Below are positions 20,801 to 33,400 of a stretch of DNA of 64,000 bases, piece after piece. A model generated the notes under the pieces. It saw nothing but the letters and a program-made list of their open reading frames with translations. It searched no databases and had not been told where the DNA came from. This DNA comes from Atrichornis clamosus (lineage: Eukaryota > Chordata > Aves > Passeriformes > Menuridae), in contig WBMZ01010863.1 in the NCBI GenBank assembly GCA_013400975.1, forward strand, positions 124,001-188,000, in the 5' to 3' direction. A program made the translations under genes and the position numbers. How positions within the stretch are numbered: the stretch's first letter is position 1; every line of letters begins with the position of its first letter.

Positions 20801-23800
20801 TTAAAAAACAGTGATTTTAGTTAGCAGACAGTATGAGTGCTCAGCATTCTTCTAAAATCTGCATTCTTTACTTCTGCAAAATACTGGCTATCTCATTGTA
20901 AGACAGTGGTGCTGCATGCTAAAATCTTTGTTTTTTCTGATGCATCCCTAAAATGAGGAAAAACCTGAGAATAGAAAACCAAAAGTATCTATGAAGCAAA
21001 AATAAAGTGTGTACCTCTAGGGCTTAGAAGTAGTGTGTTAATATAACATTAGGTCTCTAGTGCAGATACACAAAACCCTCATCTTTCTAGAAGAAAAAAG
21101 CTTCTAAAATGAAAATGTCATCCTTATATATATTCATTGTAATGTAGCCCAGGGGTTACACAGCTACATGTTTTGTAAATGTTTACAGTAAATGAGATTT
21201 GTAATGTTACAGGACTATGGGTTCTGAAATAGACTTATTTCAGATAGTGCTGCTTTTAGTTATAGAGCTTTTTTTAATGTGCTGTTAGCAGTAGCCTGAG
21301 GATTGTCTCCCTGAATGCTTCAGTTAATTGGGATTCTATCCTGTCACCTCCCTGTCCCATGTCAGGCCAGTGGTACAGAGGTACAGGAACATTTTTATTA
21401 CCACCCCAGGCCAGGCTAAAACTTCAGCAGTGACCCAGCAAAGGCTCACAAAAGGCAGTGGTGAGGAGTGTGCTGCTGTAGCTGGAAGGTGACCTGTCAG
21501 GACACGGGATCGTGTTCTGGCTGGCCCTGTGTCTGCAGGAACATGGCTGCTTCTGCTCCACTTCTTTGTACACACTGACTATGGTTGTTCTGTCAGTCAT
21601 GTTTGGAAATCTCCTCCCGAGTGAAGAAAGGTATTTAAAAGGGGGCAGTGAACCCTGTGAACAATTAAATCTGCACAGTCTTGGGATCCTACCATAATTC
21701 CCAAGAGCTCGTTATCTGCAGCTTGATGTTAATATTTCCTCAGACAGCAATTTCTGCTACTGATGTAGCTGTATCCTCTCTCTGCCAGTAGGTAGTGGCA
21801 GATCTGTAAGGAGACAAGATGAGCACAATTCCAGTGTGAGAGAGGAGAACAAGGCATGCCTTCAATTCTGCAAGCCTTTGTTCCAGGAAAGCCCTCAGCT
21901 TACGAACAGGGCTGTGACCTGTCTGGCGATACTTCTTACTTTTGGTGAAACTGAAGACTGGACTTGACAAGGATAGAGGAGAAGACCTCATCATCAGTTT
22001 GATTTGTGGGGTAGGGGATTAAGAGTGGAGCTGGCTAATGGCAGCACTGTGTGTCAGTCAGTGACGATGATGTTGTTTTTTCTAGACATTCTAAGACCTT
22101 GGCTGGAGTAGCTGTCTTTTGGCTTCTACATAGATCAATTATTTGTCACTTTCGACAGACAGTCTGTAGAAATGTGTCTACACTTTCCCCTCACACTCGA
22201 ACATGCCATACATCTTCAGTGAAGTCTTGTGCCATTTTGAGTATAAGGTTCCTCCAAGGTTATTCTGTATCTGTCACTATGAAATTGACATTGTAGTGAT
22301 GCAGCCACTTGCAACTAGTAAATCCATCAGTTCAGCTCAAACCCTTTTTAGTCTCTCTGACCACTATTCTTTGAATTTTAAAGTGTCATCTTGTGAAATG
22401 GATTGGTGTCCATTTTAAGGTATGCAACAGAAAGCAAGTATTTGCTTCATTGGTTTGTCTCTGAAGATACTGAGTTGGAGTGAATGAAATTGTAGGTAGA
22501 AATTTGCTTAATTTTGAAGAGTAGCAGCTAGTGAATCTGCTCAACTTTTGGGCATCTATCACTGATTCACAGGATAGCAAGGTTTATCACTTCAGGAAAC
22601 TTCCTCACGAAGAAATGCTCTCCTAAATACATGTAGAATATGCTGGCTACATCCCAACTGCTTTTACAAGGTGAGATGCAGAGTCATCTTAGTTGTGGAC
22701 TGAGAAAAGTTTGTTTTTAGGGAAGTTGTTGAGAAAAGCACTGGCTCTTTAAAGAATTCCTTTATAGTTTTGTTTTAAAAACTTATCCCAGCTTTACTTG
22801 CAAGCTGTCTAGTGGAACAGGTTATATTGCTAGAATGTATTTAAATTCTTCCTGAACTTGCTAAGTTCTGCTCCATAGCACAAAGTCATTGGCCGTCAAA
22901 TAACTGGTCACCAAGTGACTGCCGTAACCCAAGACCGTCTGCCTACCAGAGCACGTAGTTTAGACTCTGTGTGCAGTGGTGGAGCAGATAGCTCAAACCT
23001 ACCTCAGCTCTTTCTCCACAGGCTTCCCAAAGTATGCTTCCTGAATAGTCTGTTAGAGCTTTTCTGTGGAGCTTATTTCCTTCAGCACCTAGTACCATCA
23101 GACATAAATTGTTCCTCTTTGGGCATAGCATGGTGTCCTGCCTCATGCTGCTTTTTCTTAGTTTCTTTTCAGTATCCTTCCTGAACAAACTTCCATTCAT
23201 ATGAGCAGCAAGCTAATAAATCCTGTAGACAGTCTCTTTTCCTAAGCCAAGCAGAGCAGTGATAGTCTAATGATCATTTCTCTCTTGTGTGTTTTACTGA
23301 TTGCATGGTAATGTAGGTTGGTGATTTAGTACAGCCATATTAAGCAAACTTAGGTTATGTCTTGTTTCATGTTTTTGTTTGTATGTGGCCCTAGGTGAAA
23401 ACCAATCTTGGTTCTTGAATCAACATCAGAGTTGCTTATGCTGATACAATTATTGTTTCCTTCTCTACCCCACAGTTAATTTTCGGAATGATGATGTCTG
23501 TTCAGCAAATTTGCCACAGGCATTGGGAGAGCTTTTGAGCTGGGATGAGATACCCTGCTTTGATGATGGCCTCTCATTCTCCTTTCTTTCAAACAGATCT
23601 CTTACAGTTGACCACTAGATGATCTTTTTTTCCTCGACCAAGTGTCTTTAGCTGCCTTAAATGCAATTATATTTGTGGCTTCATCTTCATTTCACTTCTT
23701 TGCATAGTTAACTAAGCTAATTTGACATTTTTTTAGTTTCTGTGTTCACCTCTGTGATGGTGTTCTCAGACTTAAGGAACTGTTGTTTCCCTTTTTTCCC

Positions 23801-24159
23801 CTCAAACTGAGAAGGTATTGCATTCCTTGCAGAAGAGCACACTGGCAATGTACTGCAGTATTAGAGAGGGACTGTTGTTTGGACCCACACTTGTAAAATC
23901 GGGACAGATTCATTTGCACTTGCCTAAGCTCTTTTGTTAGTATTGCTTAAGTCATGTCCCCAGACAATGAACTGTTCCCGTTTGACTCTTTTACTGATGT
24001 ACCAGCCTTACAGCAGACTGACAACCAGACAAAGGAAGCAGATGGGACTTCTCCTGTTTTGAGCCAACTAGTTCTGGGAAGGCAACCTCTTGGAGGGTGT
24101 TGGGGCATGAAGATCTAATATCTGTTAGAGAAGAGAAGGTAAGGAGATTCAAAACAAAT

Positions 24160-24265
24160 AATGAAGTTCAACAAAGGCAAGTGTAGAGCCGTGCACCTAG
24201 CAAGGAATATGTACCAGTAAAACTTAAGGGTTGACCTCTGGAAAGCACCTGGGGGTGCTTGGTTA
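24160..24265 (+). repeat. CR1 LINE internal fragment
   Basis: The run AAGTTCAACAAAGGCAAGTG, then GTGCACCT, then GGGTTGACCTCTGGAAAGCA and CCTGGGGGTGCTTGG follows the order of CR1 ORF2 just upstream of the part seen at 12.9 kb. It is about 100 bp with no coding capacity left. Confidence 0.7.
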
Positions 24266-27200
24266 AAAATCTCTGCTTAAAAAGGCTTTTTACCTGTAGT
24301 GTTTAACACAGTAGAGGAAAGTACTTACTATTTTAATACTCATGGGTCTTATTCTCATTGGTAGTGACTCAGTTATGGCCCTTAATTTCTAATCTCAACT
24401 TGTTTGGTTGTCATTTGTTGCCAGTAGTTTGATGTGTAATAAAAGACAAATGTTAAAATTTCCAAAGTTTGCAGAATCCAGACATCGAAGGACCTGCTTG
24501 AGCAGACTGACCTGAGAAATGGACGAGGGAGGGAAAGGGATATGCATTGTATGGGATGTATGTTGTTAATTGAAAAGGAAAAAACAAACAGGAATGTTCC
24601 TAACCAGACGTAACATTGCAAAGCTTTTGTCTGGCAGGATCTTCTGACTGACGCTTCTAAAAAGAATATACTTCTTTGTATGAAAGCATAACTTTTTTTC
24701 TCAACAACATGCATGTGATGCAAGTGAAAAATACACTGTTGGTGAAGGCCAGAGCAAACTCTGCAGCTGAACACCACATATACATAGTGCAGCCATTGCT
24801 TTGGCAATTAATGCATGGAACGGGGCGATCACACTGTTGGAACAAAACTAGAGAAGGTTCAACCTTCCAGACCTGTGTCATTTGGAGTAGGGGTCTGAGG
24901 TGTGCAGAGAAATGTGCTGTGCTCCCGTGTCAGTGCAGGCACCAACTCTGATGGCATAGCCTCCCATCTGCAGCAAGACTTCCACTAATGCTTCTGTGGG
25001 ACAGCTTTGTTCCAGAGGCAAAATAGATTAGCATAAGTACAGTCTGCATCATCAAAATTATCTGGTGTCTTTTTATTTGTGCCATTGAGCCCTAATGGTA
25101 GCAAGTGTGGATTTATTTTGAAAGCACAAGGCAATGCACAATACCTGAACCTTGTTTGTCATAGCATGTGTCTGTGGAATACATGAGGTACAAGAGAAAG
25201 TCAAGCGTGATATCCCTTGAGGAAAGCTGGAGGGGGATGTAAATAGGGTGGGAATGGAAGTAACAGGGTTTTTGCAGGATCCATGTGATATGGAAACAGC
25301 AGAAAAAACTTCTTTTTCCCTATGTTAAGAATTGTTAAACTTCAAAGGATCTTGCAGCAAAATTGTGTTGTAGTCCACTTAACCATTCCTCGCTGTCCCT
25401 ACCAGTCTCTTTTGGGCCTGTGGGTCTGTCTAGATCTCTAATCTTAATTTCCCTTTATATAAGTTTTTTAAAAAAAGGGAATTGCAGTTCTGAGAATAGT
25501 AACAGGAACAGCATGTTCACAGGCTCTGAAGATGGAGGTCACCTAGCCCACTGGAGCGTGTAAAAGCTGCACTTCACGTTGGGTTCTTGGCAGTTGATAA
25601 GCCAAGAAGAAACTGCTGGCTAGTTATTCCATTTCTGTTAATGCGTGTGTCAAAAGTCAGATCAGCTTCCAATTTTGATCACTGTGATTAAGGGAAAATG
25701 AGTATTGTAAAACAGTTAGAACAAGTCCACCTCTTCTTGAAAATGTGTTGTGATACATCTGTGCTGAGATTTAACTGGCAGGAATTGCCACTTCAGGATG
25801 CAAAACCTGAAGATACAGTCTAGAATTCTGCAAAACACTAGCCATTCCTCTGGTGCTCTGATGGAATAAAATGTCATAGAGCCCCTTGTTTTCATCATTT
25901 CCAGCAGAGCCAAACCCTTTGCTGGATGCACCTTAGAAAGCATATCACAAAAGCAATTCTGTGAAAAGAATGTCTTGTACTTTTTGCAAAAATTAGGGCA
26001 AAGTGATTGTGAAAATAACTGAGATGATCCATGCTGTGCATGTTAGAATTATTATAAAGAGATTATCTGGTTATGGGAGAATGTTTTATTTGGATTATGT
26101 AGCTACATAGAATTTATAATTCATGCATTCTGCAGGAGAAAGGTTCCCCAGTGCTGCAGTGGCAAATGTCAGATATGAGCTTTTATTAACTCTAAGGTTC
26201 TATATTTGCAACATTGAATTCTCAAAGATTAATCCCTGAATTTTGGTAGAAAATTTCTTCACACAGAGACCAACCCAGCAAAAAAAGTTTGTCCCATGAA
26301 GTTAGCTGGTAGTACACGTTAAATCTCGAGGTGCTTCTTTATTGACTTTTGGAGGTGTGAAGATTGCAGTGCTTGCTCCTTGGTTTGTGACCATAAGCTG
26401 TGGTCACTGGTTTGACAAATGGGTGAGTTAGGTGCACACTTCAGCTCTTTCCAGGGACTGGGACCCTGGTTGTTGGGTCTGCATATGAGATGGAGAAGGT
26501 GTGTGTGTAGAGGACACCGTCTCTCTCTTCAACTTTGATCTGGAAACTAGTATTCCATGATGTCAACTCTTAATAGTCACAAAGTTTCCCCTTGCTTATC
26601 CAAATGATAAACGTTTGAATCAGTATTTAGTACTATGTGCATCACAGTGATGGTTTTTGGGAAGCTGGTGGCTAATGTCCTAGCACCTGGCTGGAGAGGC
26701 ACTAGGTGCTTTTACTGACATTAAAGGTGTGTGTTTGATGCTAGCTCACTTCACTTCCTTCTTCTTATTAAGCTGCAGATATTTGACAGTGGCGGTGATG
26801 CTGAATGACCATGGATAATTCTGTAAAAAACTGTGACATTATTCTGTCATTGCAGATTTACTTGATTGCACAAGGTCCTGACAGCTTTTGCAAATCCTAA
26901 TTGCTTTGAGGATCAAACATTTTATTTCTGGTTTCTGATTTGGCTATTGTGAAAGATTCATCAGAATTATAGGAACATACAAAGTTTTTTTAGGAGACAT
27001 GTAGGAATTCAAAACCAGATCGTGATGCATTTTTGTTACCAACTGGCCTAGAAAGAAAGAGGGTTTGTGGTTTTGAAAGATTTTCAGATGGCCACTGAGG
27101 TCTGGCTTGCTATAATAATTATTACCTGGGAGAAAGCTAGATGCTTTTACCACAGGTATCCTGTGTTGGTAACTTGGTTGGTAGATACTGCAGAAGCACC

Positions 27201-28479
27201 AACCGGGAGACTTTGCATAAATTCAGAATTCATTAACATCACAGGGAATTGCCAGCAGTCAATTGCAATGGTGATAACGTTTTCATGCTGACACACAGAG
27301 AGCCAGGAGGCATGGGTGAAGCAGGTCTGCTAAATACTGCTCCAAGCTTGATGTTCTGAAGTGTATTAGACCCTTGCTGAGTTTTTATCCCCTTGATATT
27401 GCACACTTGTTCTTTTGGTTTAGCAGGGCTGGAAAACTTCCTCTTAATAGTCTGAAGCTGTACTTCAGCCTGTGGTCTTAATTGATAAACATGACAAATC
27501 CTTTAATTTTTCAAGACTAAAGTCAGTTCATCCCTTCTACTATGCAAAAATAGAAGTGCTCTTCCTTGGGCATTACTAGGGCATGGGATTTAATTCTGCT
27601 GACTACCACTGATGGTAAAAACAAAAGGTTCAGCTCATCTGGTAAATCATATGAAATTCAATGGTAGTCACTTCCAAATGAGTATTTTGGTAATTTTAGT
27701 AGTCCTCATTCAGCTTTTTCTTTTGGAGTAACAAACACAACGTGTCTAAGTTAGTTTTTAGATCTGTGCCTGTTCTTCAAAGACAGGGCTTCCCTGACAC
27801 GCTGTAGTGCTACCCATCCTGTATTGCAGTGATTAGTGAATGTCCTTATGGATCTCTCACTGCCACCAGAATCCTCTCAAACTTCAAAATACTGTTAGGC
27901 ATATGGGAATGCCATCCTTTACTCAAACAATTAGCCCTTAGGTGTGTCAGTTGCCTCTTTGTATTGCTGGGTCAGATTTTTCAAAAGTTACTTGTCCTTT
28001 CCTGAGATTCCAGATAAGTTCTGCTGTATTTGTCAGCGTGATGTCCAGTTAATGCCTCGACTGTTTGCCCATAGCCAAAGTCTGTTGTCAGCAAACACCA
28101 CCTGAACTCGAGTCTCACTGTGGATCAGATGGTGCAGGCAGTGCTTGGGTGGTGAGCACGTACAGCACTAAACCACAGCTACTTGGTTAGTTTTCAGTGA
28201 GGTTCCTGTCTGAAAGAGAGGACTGTGCCGAGGTCCCTTGAGTGGTGGTGGAATGTACAGTCCCCATAACAGGGCAAGAGGCACCTAACAAGCATGGTCT
28301 TGATGGGATAAAAACTATGTATGGTTAGGATTGAGAATAACCCTCTCATAAAGGGTGTCTAGTTAGACACTTTGTGAAGGCTAGAAAGACCAGGTGGATG
28401 TCTTCTGGAGTTACTTCTGTCTTGCAGGAACTTTTTTAAAAATAAAAACCTGGAAGTATAAAAACTTAGAAAGAGGAGT

Positions 28480-28858
28480 TGTTGCACCTCTCAGACAAGG
28501 ACAGCTAAGAGTTGGGATTGTTCTGCCTGGAGAAGACCTTGAGGGTGACCTAATTGCAGTCTTCTAGTACCTAAAGGGAGACTACAAGAACTATGGAGAA
28601 TGACTTTTTACAAGGGCAGGTGGTGACAGGACAAGGAGGAATGGCTTTACACTGAAAGAGAGTAGGCTGAGATTAGATATTAGGAAGCAATTCTTTAGTG
28701 TGAGGGTGGTGAGGCCCTGGCACAGGTTGCCCAGCAACACTGTGGATGCCCCATCCCTGGGAGTGTTCAAGGCCAGACTGCGTGAGGCTCTGACCAACGT
28801 GGTGTAGGGGAAGGTGCCCCTGCTCATGGCAAGGGGCTTAGAACAAGATTATCTTTTT
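28480..28858 (+). repeat. CR1 LINE 3' region
   Basis: The segment contains TGCCTGGAGAAGACCTTGAG, GTGAGGGTGGTGAGGCCCTG, CACAGGTTGCCCAG and GGGAGTGTTCAAGGCCAG, all in CR1 3' order. It ends shortly after CTCATGGCAAGGGGCTTAGA, so the last tail bases are lost. The open frame on its minus strand is incidental. Confidence 0.88.
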
Positions 28859-30423
28859 TTAATAGAGGTCTCTCCTCTCTGGTGTTGATAGAATTCTACC
28901 ACTATGATGATTTGATGCTGAATAGATGTTTTTCTTTCAGCTTTTCTCTCTGGTTTCATATCCCTCATGTCTCTGAAGTCAAGAAATAAAACACAAAAGA
29001 GAAACCTTTATCGTTTTGTTTTGTTCCAAACCTCAGTTGGTAGGTCTATGAGAAGAGCAACATCCTTCCTTGAAATTTGCCTTATTATTATGAGGTTGGT
29101 GTGAAGGAATGATTGAGATTCTTACATCTGCCAGTGCAGAGAAAATTACTTTTATATGTTGCTTTGAGTTATTGAAGTGCCGGAACTTCTGGTGAGGAGG
29201 GTGTGACTAGTCCTACTTGAGACGCTGGGCATCACTCCGGTTTTTCCTCAGGTACTAGATGCTGGCTTTGGTACTGCAACAAGCTTTTGTTGGCCACTAG
29301 ATGTTTCCCTTCCAGCAGTACTTGTAGTGGGTGAAATATTAGAGCTTTACGTGTCAATGCAAGTATCTAAAAGAAATATTGCCTGACATGGCTCTGGTGA
29401 AACAGAAGGGGTTTCACAGTGCATTTGCTAGCTGTAATAGTGCACAGACATTTCAGTTTAAGGAAAATCAGTTTGTATGTGTACAGTGCAGTGGCTGGTT
29501 TTTAACATCCTCACCATGTGTTTAAGCTCTGTTTACATATTGTGTAAACCTAGCTGCCTTGCCCCTGCATGCTTCTGTCACTTGTTCCACAGCAAATAGT
29601 ATGGTCACAGTCTTGAATGTTATAGCCAGAGGTGAGTTTGTGGTCATACATGCCAGGATATATCAGAGGACAGGACACCAAACAGGCCCAGTGTTAGGCT
29701 GTGAATCATACTGCACACTGAGCGAGTCTTGTGTTAAAGCTTTTGGAAACAAACCAGTGGTTAAAAGCTAGGTTAAAGTTGCTGGTAAAGCAAGTAGGAA
29801 GGATTCATTTCTGATCACCAGAGAGGTTGGTCTCAGAAGTCATTATCTCCTTCTCATAACTTGGAGAAGGATTTCTATAGATTTTGCAGTGTTTGTGGTG
29901 CCAAGCCTTTTCTCTGTGACTTTTCTCACCAGCCACAGGATAGCCTTTACTGTACTGAATGCCCCTTGAATTACAGAAGCCAGGTAGTAGCAAGAACAAC
30001 AGCCAATATTATTTAGAGTGCTTTCTTATAAATATTTTCCCCAGCTTTTATAGAATGTGCCAATGGCTTAATGTGTCACATCCTATTTTTAATGCAAACA
30101 GCTCCCTTCTGGATACCTAAAGTTATCTAGAAAATGGCCAAGAGATACAGCAGCTTTCTGGGCTTGGTGTTTAGATTGGAGAAATTAAGCTGCATTACAA
30201 GGTTCAGTGAATAGGAACATGGACTGCCTCACGGTGGCTTTGTTGCAGGCTTGCCATCTGGCTAATTATCCAGCGGATGGTGGGAGGCCTGTGTGGTGGT
30301 TCCTTTCCTACCTGCAAACCTCTGACGACTTTGGTTATGCTGGAGTACTTCAGGTGCTTCAGGGCTTGCAAGGTAAAGCCTTCCTGTAAGCTGTCTTGGC
30401 ATAGCAGGTACACATGTAGCAGT

Positions 30424-30483
30424 TAAGAGTTGGACTCAATGATCCTTGTAGGCCCCTTCCAACTCAGAATATTCGGTGATTCC
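30424..30483 (+). repeat. CR1 LINE 3' tail fragment
   Basis: GTTGGACTCAATGATCCTTG, GGCCCCTTCCAACTC and a decayed TTCGGTGATTCC are the last roughly 60 bp of a CR1. Confidence 0.85.
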
Positions 30484-33400
30484 CTGTTTAAGGTAAAACT
30501 TGCACCAGAACTCCATCTACTATAGTCTGCTGAGGGAATGAGTTATAAAAACAATGCAAAAGTTTTCTTCTCTCCTCCAGAATGCTGGGGTCTGTCCTAT
30601 CTGTGAACCTGTCTCTGCTAAAGAATTACTGAAGAAGGGTTGAACGTGGACAACTGGTGCTGAAGGGCTTTAGTTCCATCTCAAAATGTGTAGAAGGTGG
30701 GTAGGAGTCACAGAAACATTCTCATGAGCCAGTATCAGTAAAATTTTCTGGTCACTGTGGGAGACTTTTTGCTAAGACTTCCAGGAAGGAGGCTCATGGT
30801 CTTCTAGGTTGTTCTTTGTAAGGTTTAAATTTTCTATATGCAGCGTTGATTAAGAACAGGATAATTTTATAGTGCTGCACCTCAATATCTTTAAGTCTGT
30901 TAAAGATATCTTTAAGGATGTTAGAAAAGTAGCTCTTGAACCTGAGTTGTATGTAAATGTCAGCTCTGTGTTAAGAGTAAACCTCTGGTTGGATGTGCAT
31001 TCAGTTAAGATTGATTAAAATCGCAGTCTCCATTAAGTAGAATCTGGCGATAGTGCCCTTTTGTTGCTATGGGCAACCAACATATTGTAAACTCACTGAA
31101 TATTACATTTATATTTAATGTTTCCACTGTCTTTCTGGTACAAACAAGATTTCTTCGCATAGATGAGGAGAGCTCTGACAGCCCTTTGAGGACACTGAAA
31201 CAGTGCTAACAAGATCAGGGATTTAGATGTCTGTTCTCAATTGATTATTTTTAAAATGTCTTTCTACTGTGAAACATGTTTTCTCTTTAAGTCTGTCTTT
31301 CCTTTGCTTCCTGGAGTGGTCAGGGACATTGGAACCACACAATGCCCACCTTCTGTGTCTAACGTTAAAACATGGATTTGGGGTTCACATTTAAGTGAAC
31401 TTCTCTGAGGTTCTGGCAGGTCTCCCTGTGGAATTACTCGCAGTCTCCTAAGAAACCAGCAAGGCAGAGGAGAGTGAAACAAGACTAAATTAATGAACTG
31501 GTCATGTGAACTTTCCGTTGGAGCTCAGTTGCTCATGCCTCTCCTAGATGCCGTGGGGATTCTCCAATAAAAACAACTCAAAGAAAAATTAATCCTATCC
31601 TGACAATGAAACAGTCTAGGGAACCTTACAGCTCCTGAGAGCTAGACACTGATGTTCCAGAGATGATCTCTAATGTAAAGTAGCAGCATTGATTTTTGTC
31701 TTCCTAACTTCTGGTTGTTCCTGCTAAAGTCAGATGCTGGTCAGCAGCCGTTGTGGGCTAGAAATATCCTTTTGTGAGTGTGACATCTACATCCTCTGTT
31801 CTCTGTGAACACCAGTCCTCCTGTTCCTGCAGACAGGATGTTACAAGCTAACTTGATACAGGACCTACAATTCTGAAATTATTTTACTTTTATATAAGCA
31901 AGAAGTACATGAATGTACCTTTACCAGATATAAAAATTATTTCTATAACAATTTTTCTCTTAAACCTGAATGATTTGTCTGTGTCCATTAGCTAACTGGC
32001 ATGGAACTACTTCTTTCATTATGAGCTATGTATCATTTTATTCTAATGGGTTTTTTAAATCTCTTTATTGGAAGGAACCTCCTGTCCACTATGGAATATG
32101 ATGTGATGTAGGCAGCTGTTGATTTCTGGTGGTGGCTGTTAAAACCGCATGAGAAAATGGGTGGGGATGTGGTGCTGTTCTCCATTTCCAGGAACATCTC
32201 AGTGTGCATCCATCCTGTAACCACAACAACACGACAGCATAGTGTAGAGATGCCTGAATTAATGTTAAGATAAGCATATCTGTCCAGACATGCCAGCATG
32301 GAGCCTTCCAGGACTGCAGAGTCCACCCCAGAAGTCGGGTAATTTAGCCTTCAGTGAGCTTTGTGCTTTTTCATGAAAATATACCTCAGGTAACTTGTTT
32401 AAAGGTAAGTAGAGTTGTCTTTCAATTGCACTGCGCTAACTCAGATAGTACTGAGCCCCTCAGAGCACTGAAAATTTTTCAGCCACTTGAAAGAGATTTG
32501 CCTCTAAGCTATGCAAGAGCACATGCTGGTCGTGCAGTGGTTGTAATGCCTCTTGCTCTTGTGTCTTCATTTGCTGCAAATTCCAGTTACTTCCAGCAAG
32601 GTTTCATGTGGAGAGAGAGTCAGGAGGGAGATTATTTGATGTCCACTTATTTGACTTTAGTTTTATGTGTCCTAAAGGATGTGTTTTGTATGTAACTACA
32701 GGGGTTGCAGCATGGAAACCTGAGTACAAGTTGCTTTGCTTAAGAAATAGGGAAAAAAATGTGGTTTCTCCTAACAGTTATTCATGGAACTAAACTGTAA
32801 TTAAATTTCCAAGCAAATTTTAAGTGCAATAGGAGATTGCATAGAGCTGTGCATCTTTCTTATTTGTTCAAGGCAGTGATTACTGGGGGCAACCTGTAGA
32901 GCTTTTGGAGATTAACAGGATTGCCAGCTATGCTGCCATATTTCCTCCTAAAAAACTATTTGGAAGGTGTTTCAGTAGGAGGATTTTTTTGCATCCTGCA
33001 GCTGTTGGGAAAATGTTACAGAACAGAGCAAGCTATGTGGATTGGCCTCTGGTATCTGTTCTGGTTTTTCTTGGAATAGTTTTACTCAGTAAACATTTTT
33101 CAAATAGTTTTGGTGATTTCTGTAAATGACTGCTATGCTGCCATGGTGTGCTAAGCTCCAGAGAAAACTGGAAACAATGGAAGAGCTCAACAATGCCCCC
33201 ATGATAAGATGTAAATTACCTGTATGCCTTGGCTGTGCCTATGAAGTGAATGAATGGGTAGGCAAATAGAGATTTAAGTGAAGATTTCTCCAGGTGATTG
33301 TGGAGGGCTGGGTTCAACTGAGAAACTACATGGCACTTTTTTTCTAATAAGTATTTGTTTCAGGAGAGTAACATCAAATACAGTGAATATGTGAGTTAAA